Below, one piece after another: positions 1 to 9,108 of a stretch of 64,000 nt of DNA. The notes below the pieces were generated by a model that saw only the letters and a list, made by a program, of their open reading frames with translations, had not been told where the DNA came from and ran no database searches. This stretch comes from Solwaraspora sp. WMMD406 (GTDB lineage Bacteria > Actinomycetota > Actinomycetes > Mycobacteriales > Micromonosporaceae), in the NCBI RefSeq assembly GCF_029626025.1, contig NZ_JARUBF010000001.1, forward strand, positions 2,046,001 to 2,110,000, given 5' to 3'. The translations under genes and the position numbers were made by a program. Every line of letters begins with the position of its first letter. Position 1 is the stretch's first letter.

Positions 1-603
1 TGGTCGTACGGCGCCCAGCTGGACTCGGTACGTCGGTTCGTCCAGGCGATCTACGACCACACCGTACCGGGCGGGGTGTGGATCAACAGCGACGTCTGCG
101 GACCGGACGGCCGGGACCGTCCGGTGCTGCTCGACCTCTGCCGTACCGACGGGGCGAATCCGGCGGCTCCCCGTACCGACCTGGCCGCGCTACCGGCGGC
201 GCGGGTGGCGCAGCACGTTCGTGTCCTGTCCACCCGGGCCCGGCTCGACCAGTTCGCGGTCGACTTCGCCTTCCCGACGCCCTATCAGCCGGTGCCCGAC
301 CGGCCCGGCGTGGTCGAGACGACGCTCGGGGCGGCGATGGACTTCCTGACCCGCAAGGACTATCCGGACAACTGGCTGTCGGAGACCCGTGAGCAGTTCT
401 GCGGGCTGGAGTACGCCGACTGGAAGGCGCTGCTGGCCGACGTCGGCTTCGAGGTGGAGGCGGCGAGCGGGCCGTGGCGTAACGACTGGATCGTCACCAA
501 CCGGCTCGACCCGGTGGCCACACTCCGCACCCTGGACGGGGCGGCGATGGAGTGGCCGGTCACTCACGTGTTGCTGGTGGCCCGCCGACCGGTGAACAGC
601 TGA
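1..603 (+). CDS. Class I SAM-dependent methyltransferase-like protein, C-terminal part
   Basis: The frame is open from the first base of the window and closes with TGA at 601-603, so the gene begins upstream and only about 200 C-terminal residues are seen. The stretch WINSDVCGPDGRDRP, preceded by IYDHTVPGG, resembles the late Rossmann strands of class I methyltransferases, where a catalytic-core strand is followed by a loop. The end WPVTHVLLVARRP resembles the final beta strand of the same fold. The SAM-binding motif itself lies outside the window, so the assignment is an inference from the C-terminal fold pattern. The gene converges on the acetyltransferase that follows, with only 18 bases between the stops. 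The substrate cannot be told. Confidence 0.6.
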   Translation, partial: WSYGAQLDSVRRFVQAIYDHTVPGGVWINSDVCGPDGRDRPVLLDLCRTDGANPAAPRTDLAALPAARVAQHVRVLSTRARLDQFAVDFAFPTPYQPVPDRPGVVETTLGAAMDFLTRKDYPDNWLSETREQFCGLEYADWKALLADVGFEVEAASGPWRNDWIVTNRLDPVATLRTLDGAAMEWPVTHVLLVARRPVNS

Positions 604-621
604 GCCGGACGAGGGCGGCGG

Positions 622-1221
622 TCACAGCTGGTTGAACGGCTCGGCGTAGCGGAACGTCCCCGGCGTCGGTGGGTCGGTGCCGAGCACCCGGACCTGGAAG
701 TACCTGCCCCACCGCGGGTCGGGCGCGACGACGCCCAGCGGTTGGCTGGGCCGTAGGCCGAACCGTTGGTAGTAGGCGGGGTCGCCGAGCAGCGCCACCA
801 ACGGCTCGTCCAGGGCTTCGGCCGCGCCGAGAACCGCGTGCATCAGCGCCGTACCGACGCCGCGACCGTGCCGGTCCGGACGTACGGCGAGTGGGCCGAG
901 GCCCAGCACCGGCAGGTCGTCGAGGTACGCCCGGGTGCAGACGACGTGCCCGACGACGTCACCGCCGCCCCCGCTGTCACTCCCGTCTCCGCCGTCACTG
1001 CCGCCTCTGCCTTGGCTGTCGGTGTCGCCGCCGTCGGCACGGTGCTCGACGGCGACCAGGGACAGCGCGGGCAGCCACGACTCGTCGCCCCGTAACTCGT
1101 CCAGCAGGCGCACCTCGATCGGTGGATCCGGCTGCCCCGCCCGCGCGAACGCGGCGGCCACCACCGCACGGACCACCGGCACGTCGGCCGGGCGTTCCCG
1201 TCTGACCAGCATGGTCACCAT
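622..1221 (-). CDS. GNAT family N-acetyltransferase with a low-complexity insert
   Basis: A 199-residue protein of the Gcn5-related acetyltransferase family. The acetyl-CoA pyrophosphate-binding segment is visible as RPDRHGRGVG (about residues 114-123), followed by GTALMHAVLGAAE, and the later ALLGDPAYYQRFGL is the usual GNAT motif B region. It should transfer acetyl from acetyl-CoA to an amine; the acceptor is unknown. Residues 62-88 are an Asp/Gly/Ser-rich stretch absent from typical GNATs, placed between two core strands, probably a surface loop grown from short DNA repeats. Two ATGs nine bases apart (1221 and 1212) could serve as start; longer frames upstream overlap the divergent oxidoreductase and are unlikely. 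It is a single-gene unit. Confidence 0.85.
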   Translation of the reverse strand: MVTMLVRRERPADVPVVRAVVAAAFARAGQPDPPIEVRLLDELRGDESWLPALSLVAVEHRADGGDTDSQGRGGSDGGDGSDSGGGGDVVGHVVCTRAYLDDLPVLGLGPLAVRPDRHGRGVGTALMHAVLGAAEALDEPLVALLGDPAYYQRFGLRPSQPLGVVAPDPRWGRYFQVRVLGTDPPTPGTFRYAEPFNQL

Positions 1222-1338
1222 TAGGCCGACCGGACGCCAACCAGGCAACCGAATTGGCCCCCACCATCGGTCGACACCAGCTGTTTTGCCGGATCGGCAA
1301 CAACGTTTGCCGGTACGGTCGGGGTAGGCGCATCGTGG

Positions 1339-3027
1339 GTGCCGGAGGTGGTCGACGTGACCGACAACAGAGCGGGGGGACCCGCGTACCGCGTCGCCGT
1401 GGCGGTGATCGGCGGCGGTGCCGCCGGGTTGAGCGCGGCGCTGACCCTGGCGCGGGCGCGCCGGTCGGTGATCGTGATCGACGCGGGTGAGCCCCGCAAC
1501 GCGCCGTCGCCCGGCGTACACGGATTCCTGACCCGCGATGGAATGAGCCCGGCCGACCTGGTGGCGACCGGCCGGCGCGAGATCGAGCGGTACGGCGGCG
1601 TCGTGCTGCCCGGCCGGGCGGAGACGGCCGAGCGGGTCGGCGACGGATTCGAGGTCCGGCTCGCCGACGGCCGGCTGGTCGCCGCCCGGCGCCTGCTGCT
1701 GGCCACCGGGGTGGTCGACGAACTACCGGACATCCCGGGGCTGCGGGACCGCTGGGGCCGCGACGTGGTGCACTGCCCCTACTGCCACGGCTGGGAGGTC
1801 CGCGACCAACCGATCGGTGTGCTCGCCACCAGCGCCATGGCACTGCACCAGGTGCAGCTGTTCCGCCAGTGGACCGCCGACCTGATCCTGTTCACCCACA
1901 CCGGCCTGGACCTCACCGACGAGCAGGCCGAGCAGCTGGCGGCGCGCGGCGTACGGGTGGTGGCCGGGGAGGTGACCGGCCTGGAGGCCACCGAGGACCG
2001 GCTCACCGGGGTCCGGCTCGCCGACGGGATCGTGGTGCCTCGTACGGCGGTGACGGTCGCCTCCCGGCTGCGGATCGCCGACGCGCTGCGCGGACCGGAC
2101 GGGCTACTGACCCGACTGGGCGTGCCGGTGATCGACCTGCCCAACGGAATGGGCGAGCAGGTCGAGGCCGATCCGACCGGGCGTACCGCAGTGCCGGGTG
2201 TCTGGGCCGCCGGCAACCTGACCAGCCCGTTGGGGCAGGTGATGGCGGCGGCGTCGGCCGGGTCGATGGCGGCGGCGGCGATCAACGCCGACCTCGCGCT
2301 GGCCGACACCACCGCAGCCGTACGCCGACACCGGGCCGAGATCGCCGGCGAGGAGCCGCCGGCCGAGCCGGAGCACCACGGACCGGCCGACGTCGCCGCC
2401 ATGATCAGCCAAGGCTTCTGGGACGAGCGGTACGGCTCCGTCGAGCGGGTGTGGAGCGGCAATCCGAACCCGCACCTGGTCTCGGTCGTCGAAGGTCTGG
2501 CGGCCGGCACCGCCTGCGACGTCGGGGCCGGTGAAGGTGCCGACGCGATCTGGCTAGCCGGCCGAGGCTGGGAGGTCACGGCGGTCGACGTCTCCGAGGT
2601 GGCGTTGCGCCGCGGCGCCGACCAGGCGGCGGCGGCCGGGGACGACGTGGCGAAACGGCTCACCTGGCAGCAGGCCGACATCCGTACCTGGGATCCGGGC
2701 CTGTCCCGGTTCGACCTGGTCACCGCCCAGTTCATGCACCTGCCGGACCCGGACCGGGCGATGCTGCACCGCCGGCTCGCGGCGGCGGTCCGCCCCGGCG
2801 GCACCCTGTTGATCGTCGGCCATCATCCGTCCGACCTGGACATCGTCGGAATCCGCCGACCGCGCATGCCGGATCTGATGTTCACCGCCGAGCAGGTCGC
2901 GGCGGTGCTGGATCCACAGGAGTGGGCCAGCGTCCGGGTCGAGACGGTGCCCCGGTCGGTCACCGACCCGGACGGGGACCCGCTGACGATCCACGACGCG
3001 GTGCTGCACGCCGTCCGCCGCCGGTGA
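1339..3027 (+). CDS. Fused thioredoxin-reductase-like NAD(P)/FAD oxidoreductase and class I methyltransferase
   Basis: A 562-residue two-domain enzyme. Residues 19-340 form a thioredoxin-reductase-like flavoprotein: the FAD dinucleotide motif GGGAAG is at 25-30, ATGVVDELPD follows, and a redox-type CPYC lies at 146-149 in the position of the TrxR CxxC. Residues from about 350 form a SAM methyltransferase with CDVGAGEGADA near 395 and an acidic VTAVDVS strand. This fusion architecture is known in actinobacterial genomes, but I know of no defined substrate. CPYC suggests disulfide exchange or a derivative of it, with methylation possibly acting on the same thiol product; that coupling is inference. 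The start is GTG 1339; an in-frame GTG at 1357 is an alternative. Confidence 0.85.
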   Translation: MPEVVDVTDNRAGGPAYRVAVAVIGGGAAGLSAALTLARARRSVIVIDAGEPRNAPSPGVHGFLTRDGMSPADLVATGRREIERYGGVVLPGRAETAERVGDGFEVRLADGRLVAARRLLLATGVVDELPDIPGLRDRWGRDVVHCPYCHGWEVRDQPIGVLATSAMALHQVQLFRQWTADLILFTHTGLDLTDEQAEQLAARGVRVVAGEVTGLEATEDRLTGVRLADGIVVPRTAVTVASRLRIADALRGPDGLLTRLGVPVIDLPNGMGEQVEADPTGRTAVPGVWAAGNLTSPLGQVMAAASAGSMAAAAINADLALADTTAAVRRHRAEIAGEEPPAEPEHHGPADVAAMISQGFWDERYGSVERVWSGNPNPHLVSVVEGLAAGTACDVGAGEGADAIWLAGRGWEVTAVDVSEVALRRGADQAAAAGDDVAKRLTWQQADIRTWDPGLSRFDLVTAQFMHLPDPDRAMLHRRLAAAVRPGGTLLIVGHHPSDLDIVGIRRPRMPDLMFTAEQVAAVLDPQEWASVRVETVPRSVTDPDGDPLTIHDAVLHAVRRR

Positions 3028-3046
3028 CGGACGGACGGCACGCGAC

Positions 3047-3074
3047 GGGGCGCCGGGCAACTGCCCGGCGCCCC
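3047..3074. terminator. Bidirectional hairpin terminator between convergent genes
   Basis: A perfect 12-bp G/C stem (GGGGCGCCGGGC and its complement) with a four-base AACT loop sits between the convergent stop codons of the oxidoreductase-methyltransferase and the metallopeptidase. No T tract follows, as is common for actinobacterial terminators. Confidence 0.7.
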
Positions 3075-3102
3075 GCACGTCGGCCGCTGACGCGGCCTGC
3101 GG

Positions 3103-6100
3103 TCATCCGATGACGAGGTCACCGCCGGAGGCGGTCAGGTTGACCTCTTCGGTCGCGGTGCCGGTCCAGCTCGACGAGAACATCAACGTGTCGCCGTCCC
3201 AGACAGTGATCCCGATGGTGTCCCGCCGGCCCGGTCCGCCGGCGTCGGTCGCGGTCACCCGCATGGTCAGCCCGGTCGCCACCGGCACCGGCTGCTGCGG
3301 GGTGGACAGGTCGAACAGCGTCACCTGGTAGCGCAGCTGCGCCACCGGCACGCCGCCGACCGTGGTCGCGCCGTACGACTCCAGGGTGGCGCCCTGGAAC
3401 TTGTACCGCTGGTCCCCGGAGCGGTAGCCGACCAGCACCTTGCCGGCCAGCTCACCGGCGTTGGTGATCCGGCCGTCGAGGCTCACCTCGACCCGGTGCT
3501 CGGGGTCCAGCGGGTACGCGCCGGCGGTCGACTCGCTGCGGAGATAGCCGTCGCCGCTGATCCGCAGCCCGGTCGACGGGGCGACCGTCACCGTGGCCGT
3601 GACGGATCCGAGGTAGCGACCGTCGACCGTGGCGGTCACCGGGTGGTTGCCGACCGGCAGGGTCGCCGTACAGCTGGCCACGCCGCCGGTGACGTCGCCG
3701 CCCCAGAGCTTCACCTCGGTGGTACACAGCGTGGTGTCCCCGGTGGTGAAGGCGAACGGGGCACCTCGGACGTCGCCGGCATCGGCACCGACCGCCGCCC
3801 GCAGCAGGACCTGCGCCGAGTCCGCGCCGGCCACCGGGTGCACCAGCGTGTCCCCGGTGTACGCCAGCTCGGCCGGGCGGACCTGGTCGATGCGGATGTC
3901 GGCGTCGTTGAGGTCGAAGAAGACGTTACCGATCGCTTCGATCTTGATCCGACCGGTGGTGGTGTCGATGTTCGGCAGGGTGATCGTGGCGTTGCCGGTG
4001 TTCGGCACCGCCTCGGCCAGCACGTACGGGAACGTCTTCGCCCCGTCCGTCGACAGTGAGATCGTGACCTGCGTGGCGTTCACCGGCGCCGCGTCGGTGC
4101 CGGCCACGTCCCAGGTGATCTCCTGGCTGGAGCCGCCGAGGTAGAACGACGGCACCGGCTGCGAGGTGACCAGGAACGGGCCGGCGTCCGGGGCCAGCAC
4201 GACCGCGGTCTCGGCGTTGCCGACCCCGCCGCCGCCGACCCGCCCGTCGCGGGCGGTCAGCTTGAAGTGCATGGTCCGATCGTTGTCGTAGCCCACCCAG
4301 TCGGCGGTCGGCAGGAACTCCGAGTAGCAGTCCACCAGGGCCTGGGTCAGGTTGGAGGCGCTGCCGCTGGCCGGCGGCTCCGGGGCGGCCGGGCAGGCAC
4401 CGGTCTTGGCGTTGGTGTTGCCCGCCAGGATCTGTGCCATGTCCGGGAAGACCCGGGTCGGGTTGTCGTCGACCGCGTTCAACCCGGGGGAGTAGTACTG
4501 CTGGGTGTCCTGCGGGCTGACCAGCGCTGACGTGCCGAAGACCCGGAACAGTGGGCCGTTGGTCTTGATGTTGCTGGTCAACGCGGTACCGGCGGTGCTG
4601 CCGCCGGAGATGCCACCACGGTCGTTCTGCTCCCACATGTACGTCAGCGGGTCGCCGTCGGCGTCGGTGGCGCTGCCGGTCAACGCGAACGGGGTCCGGA
4701 CCGGGATGGTGAACTGGTCCGGCACGGTCACCACCGGGGCGTGATTGGTGGTTTCGGTGACCTGCCAGCCACCGTTGTCGACCGGTCCGCCCTTGGCGGT
4801 CTCGCCGACGAAGCCGTCCGCGCCGACGAAACCGGTCAACCCCAGCGCCGGTACGTTGGTCTGGGCCACCGGGCCGCCGTTGAACGTCACCTGGAAACCG
4901 GTGTCGTTGATGGCACCGAGTCCGCCGAACGCCGCCACGGTCACCGTCGCGCCGGCCGGCCAACCGGTGATCGCCTCGATCGCCGCCTTGACGTCGGCGG
5001 TGGTGTAGTTGACCCCACGGGTGATCGGCGCCGACGACTGCCCGGCGTAGCTGATCGTGAACGAGTCACCGTCGGTGTCGAAGTCGCGCAGCGACACCGT
5101 CTGCACCTCGTTGATCGCCGGCCGCGACGAGTTCACGAACGTGGTGATCTCGTAGTAGCTGCGCTGCGACCAGTACGGATCGGAGTGCGGCTGCAGGTTG
5201 TCCTGCTGGCAGATGCCCGCGTACGCCATGATCGACGACCCGCTGCCCGGCTCGTACGAGTTGGTGGCGCTGCGGTTGCCGCCGGAGCAGTTCCACTGGG
5301 TGCCGTTGAAGGTGTGGTTGCCGGCGAACTGGTGGCCGATCTCGTGCGCCACGTAGTCGACGGCGTAGAAGTCACCGATCGGGTTCGGCAGGCCGGTGCA
5401 GCCCCGCGCCTTGCCGTCGCCGCCGACCACGCCGAGTCCGGCGACGCCGCCACCGGGCAGGCCGAAGCCGATGTGCCCGACGTCGAAGGCGCTGGCCCCG
5501 ACGAGCTGACCGAGGACGATCCGGTTGCGGTTGAGCGTGGCACCGGAGCAGCCGGTCAGGTTGGCCTCGGTGAAGCAGGGGGCCGCGCCGCACGGGCCGT
5601 TCGGCCCGGCGGCCGCCTCGACGGTGTTCAGGTTGGTCTTGTCGGTGTCGTTGATCAGCACGAGCCGGATCGCGGTCTCGTCTTCGTAGACCTGGGTCAC
5701 CCGGTTGATCAGCGTCACCTTGGCGGCGGTGACGTTCTCCGCGCCGAAGTAGTTCGCGTACGACGGGTCGGTCAGGAACGCCAGGCGGTAGGTCCGCAGC
5801 TTCACCAGCGGTCCGGCCGCCTCGTCGGCCTGGGCCTGGTCGATCTCCTCGCCGATCTGCTCGGCGGCGGCCCCGACGTCCGCACGTTCGATCAGCTCAC
5901 CGTGCCGGTTGACCAGGTCGTGGGCGTAGTAGCTGGCGTACACGCTCTGGTCCCGGAAGTACGGGTCGACGTACCAGGAGCCGTTGGCCGAGCGCACCGA
6001 GGCGTGGAAGCCCAGCGGGGTCAGGTCGGCCCGGATCGTCGCGGTCGGGTCGTCGACACCGGTGCCGGCGTACGTCTGGATCTCCGGGTGCCGGGCGGCG

Positions 6101-6522
6101 AGCCCGTCCTGCATCACCGGCGAGTTGACGACCTCGAAGCGCTGCAGGTCACCGTCGGGGGTGGGCACGGTCAGCACCAGCGGCGCCGACCGCGCCGCGC
6201 GGGCCGATTCGGCCGGGGCCCGGTCGAGCTGCGTGGAGATGGCGTCCCGGTCCAGGGTGTACGCGGCCAGTCGACGGGCGTCGATGTCTGCCGGGGCGGC
6301 CGACCGGCGCGCCGCCGGTATGCCGTCGAGCGTGGACCACGGCGAGTCGGCGATCGGCGTACCGCCCTCGGGGGCGGCACTGGCCGCTCCGGACGGGCCG
6401 ACCGCCGGCAGCAACGCCGCCGCGACCACGGCGACGAGCAGGGCGACCAGTCGCCGGTTACGGGACCGGCCGGTCCCGGGCGGGGGCGGTGACTGGCCGC
6501 TCGGTGTCGAGGGGTTGCTCAA
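3103..6522 (-). CDS. Secreted reprolysin-like zinc metallopeptidase with adhesive C-terminal domains
   Basis: A protein of about 1,139 residues exported by a long signal peptide: an Arg-rich n-region (GRSRNRR), a hydrophobic VALLVAVVAAALLPAV core and an Ala-rich cleavage region. The zinc site HEIGHQFAGNH (near residue 390) is the extended HExxHxxxxxH metzincin signature, with the Met-turn candidate SSIMAYAGIC some 50 residues later. The N-terminal third looks like a propeptide. After the catalytic domain, DADGDPLTYMWEQND resembles a cadherin/PKD-like repeat, and several beta-sandwich-like segments follow. It probably degrades extracellular protein. The start is taken at TTG 6522 because AAGGAG lies six bases upstream; the in-frame codons further out lack a ribosome site. 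It is monocistronic. Confidence 0.88.
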   Translation of the reverse strand: MSNPSTPSGQSPPPPGTGRSRNRRLVALLVAVVAAALLPAVGPSGAASAAPEGGTPIADSPWSTLDGIPAARRSAAPADIDARRLAAYTLDRDAISTQLDRAPAESARAARSAPLVLTVPTPDGDLQRFEVVNSPVMQDGLAARHPEIQTYAGTGVDDPTATIRADLTPLGFHASVRSANGSWYVDPYFRDQSVYASYYAHDLVNRHGELIERADVGAAAEQIGEEIDQAQADEAAGPLVKLRTYRLAFLTDPSYANYFGAENVTAAKVTLINRVTQVYEDETAIRLVLINDTDKTNLNTVEAAAGPNGPCGAAPCFTEANLTGCSGATLNRNRIVLGQLVGASAFDVGHIGFGLPGGGVAGLGVVGGDGKARGCTGLPNPIGDFYAVDYVAHEIGHQFAGNHTFNGTQWNCSGGNRSATNSYEPGSGSSIMAYAGICQQDNLQPHSDPYWSQRSYYEITTFVNSSRPAINEVQTVSLRDFDTDGDSFTISYAGQSSAPITRGVNYTTADVKAAIEAITGWPAGATVTVAAFGGLGAINDTGFQVTFNGGPVAQTNVPALGLTGFVGADGFVGETAKGGPVDNGGWQVTETTNHAPVVTVPDQFTIPVRTPFALTGSATDADGDPLTYMWEQNDRGGISGGSTAGTALTSNIKTNGPLFRVFGTSALVSPQDTQQYYSPGLNAVDDNPTRVFPDMAQILAGNTNAKTGACPAAPEPPASGSASNLTQALVDCYSEFLPTADWVGYDNDRTMHFKLTARDGRVGGGGVGNAETAVVLAPDAGPFLVTSQPVPSFYLGGSSQEITWDVAGTDAAPVNATQVTISLSTDGAKTFPYVLAEAVPNTGNATITLPNIDTTTGRIKIEAIGNVFFDLNDADIRIDQVRPAELAYTGDTLVHPVAGADSAQVLLRAAVGADAGDVRGAPFAFTTGDTTLCTTEVKLWGGDVTGGVASCTATLPVGNHPVTATVDGRYLGSVTATVTVAPSTGLRISGDGYLRSESTAGAYPLDPEHRVEVSLDGRITNAGELAGKVLVGYRSGDQRYKFQGATLESYGATTVGGVPVAQLRYQVTLFDLSTPQQPVPVATGLTMRVTATDAGGPGRRDTIGITVWDGDTLMFSSSWTGTATEEVNLTASGGDLVIG

Positions 6523-6717
6523 GTCGTCTCCTTGGGTTCCGATCAGAACCACGACCCGACCAGCCAGGGGTGAGGCGGCCGGCGCGCCGAGGATCTTGGG
6601 GGGTCGAGCATCGACGCTAGGCCCGCCCGCCGGGCGCGGGCATCATCCGTAGGGATGAGTCGGCGCAGGTCCGCGCCGGGATGTGACGTCGGCTCCGACG
6701 ATCGGCCGTACGGTTGC

Positions 6718-6732
6718 TATGGATGCTCCATA
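6718..6732. promoter_or_regulatory. Inverted repeat TATGGA-N3-TCCATA upstream of the metallopeptidase gene
   Basis: A perfect six-base palindrome with a TGC centre lies about 200 bases upstream of the metallopeptidase start and just beyond the stop of the sulfatase-like gene. It is unusually AT-rich for this genome, so it may be an operator or promoter element. The rest of 6523-6795 holds no gene that I can support. Confidence 0.3.
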
Positions 6733-6795
6733 ACGGATCCGCCCGGAAACCGCGATGCAACGCGGGGACGCTAAGGACGTGCGCGAACGGGTCGG

Positions 6796-8622
6796 TCAGC
6801 TGAACGCGGTCAGGAACCGGTCCCGGAACGAGTCCATCGGCCACACCGGTGCTTGCGGGTCCGGGCGCAACCCGTCCGGCCAGTCCCACCCGGCGATCTG
6901 GTCCAGCACGGCCTGGTCGCGGGTCACGATGGTGATCGGCACGTCGTGGCTGGCCCCCGGACCGGTCACCACCGGCGCGGGCTGGTGATCGCCGAGGAAG
7001 ACCAGCACCAGATCGTCGTCGTCCTGCGACTCCAGATAGGAGATGATCGTGCTCAGCGAGTAGCCGATCGCCTTCGGGTAGTCCTCCCGTAGCCCGTCCT
7101 CCGCCGACCGGTCGGCCTGGCCGACGGCCATCGCCGTACGGTCGAAGACCGACCCGTCGCGCACCGTGTTCCAGTTGACCAGCTGCGGGATCGGGGTCCA
7201 CGGTGCGTGGCTGGACAGCAACGCCACCTCCGCCATCACCGGCCCGTCGGTGGCCTCCCGCTCGAACCGGTCGAACGCCGACAGGACGTACTGGTCCGGG
7301 ATCGAGGCGAAAGTGAACTTGTCGCCGGCGTACCCCATGTTGCGCGAGTCGTAGACCTGGTCGTAGCCGAAAAACGACCCTTCCGGCCAGGCCCGCGAGT
7401 TGCCGGGGAAGAAACCGGACACCCGCCAGCCGGCGTCGCCGAACGCCCGGGTCAGGGTCAGCCGGTCACTGGCGACCAGGCTGCGGTAGCGCTGCTGGTT
7501 GTCCACCCACAGCCCGGACAGAGTGCTGGCGTGCGCCAGCCAACTGCTGCCGCCCACCGTCGACGAGGTGAGGAAGGCGCTGCGGGACCCGTACCCCTGG
7601 GCGGACAGCCGTCGCGTGCCGTCGTCGAGGACGTCGGCGACGTACGGGGCGAACTCCGGGGCGGTGACCGAGTCGCGGCCGTAGCTTTCGACGAACGCCA
7701 GCAGCACGTCCTTGCCGCGCAGCGCGGTCAGCAGCTCGTCGCCCGGCACGTCGCGGAACGCGTCCACCTCCGCCACCTCGGCGAACTCGTGCCGGTCGTG
7801 CAGGCTGGCGCTGACCTGCAGCGTGTGATCGTAGGCGAGTCGGGCGGTGGCCCGGTCCGCCACCGGCAGCGCGAACGTGAGCGTCCCGTTGTCGTAGACG
7901 GTCACCGTGGTGCCGAGCAGCGCGAACGCCAGCCAGCCGGCGGCCAACGCGCCCACCACGCCCCCGCCGACCCGCCGCCGCTCGGCCAGCAGCCGGGCCA
8001 CCCGCAGCACCGCCAGCACCGCTAGGACCAGCACGGCGACGGTGAGCAGCGCGGCACCGACCGCGGCGGCGACCGCCGCCGGCCGGCCGTAGGAGGCGTC
8101 GACGAACCGGTACGCGTCGGCCAGCAGCCCCACGTCCATCACCGGGTCGAACGGGCGGCCCAGTACGGAGAAGAAGCCCATGTCGGCGACCTTGAACACG
8201 GTCAGCACCCCGAGTACGACGCCGAGGGCGGCCGCCACCGGGACGCGTACCCGGTGCGGCAGCACCAGCAGCACCGCTCCGGCAAGCACCGCCTCCAGTG
8301 GGATCCGGGCGAACACCTGCGGGACCACGAACTCCACCTGGTACGGCAGTGTCAACGCGGCGAGCACGCCGGCCACTGCCAGCACACTGGCCGCCCAGCC
8401 GGCGGTACGGCGTACCCGTGGCCGCCAGCCGCCACCCGGTGGTGTCGGCTCGCTCTCGGTCGTCTCTGGTTCGCTCTCGCTGGTCTGTGGCGGCTTCGCC
8501 TCGCTGGTCTGCGGCTCGTCCCCCGTCGTGTCCGTCTTGCCGGGGTTTTCCGCGTCCGGATCGGTCGTACCCAGGTCCGTCGCGTCAGTGGCGGGCGGGG
8601 CGGGATGCGTCGCGGAGGACAA
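6796..8622 (-). CDS. Membrane sulfatase / LTA synthase-like phosphotransferase
   Basis: About 608 residues. A Thr/Glu/Pro-rich cytoplasmic N-terminus of roughly 75 residues is followed by several hydrophobic segments (WAASVLAVAGVLAALTL, VLAGAVLLVLP, AAVGAALLTVAVLVLAVLAV and WLAFALLG). A periplasmic sulfatase-fold domain begins near LLAFVESYGRDS. The segment SFLTSSTVGGSSWLAHASTLSG fits the nucleophile Ser/Thr region of the alkaline phosphatase superfamily, and LVLVFLGDHQPAP carries the late metal-binding Asp-His pair. Family members transfer phosphoglycerol or phosphoethanolamine, or cleave sulfate esters; the exact reaction cannot be told. TTG 8622 is chosen because GGGAAGG lies about eight bases upstream; TTG 8628 is too close to it. 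Confidence 0.78.
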   Translation of the reverse strand: MSSATHPAPPATDATDLGTTDPDAENPGKTDTTGDEPQTSEAKPPQTSESEPETTESEPTPPGGGWRPRVRRTAGWAASVLAVAGVLAALTLPYQVEFVVPQVFARIPLEAVLAGAVLLVLPHRVRVPVAAALGVVLGVLTVFKVADMGFFSVLGRPFDPVMDVGLLADAYRFVDASYGRPAAVAAAVGAALLTVAVLVLAVLAVLRVARLLAERRRVGGGVVGALAAGWLAFALLGTTVTVYDNGTLTFALPVADRATARLAYDHTLQVSASLHDRHEFAEVAEVDAFRDVPGDELLTALRGKDVLLAFVESYGRDSVTAPEFAPYVADVLDDGTRRLSAQGYGSRSAFLTSSTVGGSSWLAHASTLSGLWVDNQQRYRSLVASDRLTLTRAFGDAGWRVSGFFPGNSRAWPEGSFFGYDQVYDSRNMGYAGDKFTFASIPDQYVLSAFDRFEREATDGPVMAEVALLSSHAPWTPIPQLVNWNTVRDGSVFDRTAMAVGQADRSAEDGLREDYPKAIGYSLSTIISYLESQDDDDLVLVFLGDHQPAPVVTGPGASHDVPITIVTRDQAVLDQIAGWDWPDGLRPDPQAPVWPMDSFRDRFLTAFS

Positions 8623-8638
8623 GATCAAGACCTTCCCT

Positions 8639-8692
8639 GGTACGTCGAGCCTGGTACGTCGAGCCTGGTCGTCGAGCCTGGTCGTCGAGCCA
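8639..8692. repeat. Four short tandem repeats upstream of the sulfatase-like gene
   Basis: Two copies of GGTACGTCGAGCCT are followed by two copies of GGTCGTCGAGCC plus one base, so a 14-bp unit and a 13-bp derivative are each doubled. The array ends about 17 bases upstream of the TTG start of the sulfatase-like gene, in its 5' leader. Confidence 0.8.
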
Positions 8693-8886
8693 GCGGTGCG
8701 CCCGGCCGGGCCGGACTCAGCACGATATCCACACCATCGGACACCTAACAACACGCACGGACCGGCTGGTCAGATCGATCCGCCCGGAGCCGGCCGTACG
8801 GGAGCTGGCGGTGTGCGGGTGACGGACGGAGAACCAGGCATGATGTTGGCAATTCTCAAGCGGGGCATACGGTATCCGGAGGGGCG

Positions 8887-9108
8887 ATGTCGGTGAGCCA
8901 GATCGATGTTGATGACGAGGCGCTGGCCGAGGCAATGCGGCTGTCCGGGGCCAGGAGCGAGAAGGAAACCGTGAACCTCGCGTTGCGGGAGTACGCAGCC
9001 CGACACCGGCGGATCGCCGTACTCCAACACCATGCCGGGGTCGCGCAGGGTTGGGACTACGAAGGCTGGCAGGAGATGCGGGCAGCGGGCAAAGCGCTGG
9101 CTGCGTGA
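8887..9108 (+). CDS. VapB-type ribbon-helix-helix antitoxin (toxin partner truncated)
   Basis: A 73-residue protein with the N-terminal pattern of the VapB / DUF2191 antitoxins: IDVDDEALAEAMRLSGARSEKETVNLALREYAAR is a short strand followed by two helices (the ribbon-helix-helix DNA-binding fold). The C-terminal YEGWQEMRAAG is the region that normally wraps the PIN toxin. GGAGGGG directly precedes the ATG. The family represses its own operon and neutralises VapC. Its stop overlaps a GTG that opens the first codons of a vapC gene, but that gene is cut short, so the antitoxin is an orphan here. Confidence 0.8.
   Translation: MSVSQIDVDDEALAEAMRLSGARSEKETVNLALREYAARHRRIAVLQHHAGVAQGWDYEGWQEMRAAGKALAA

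Noticed and set aside
4741-6492. A 583-residue open frame on the plus strand opposite the metallopeptidase gene
   Set aside because: It is a mirror of the real gene's codon bias, with Val/Arg/Gly-rich monotony and no domain; the minus-strand frame has the signal peptide, zinc motif and ribosome site.
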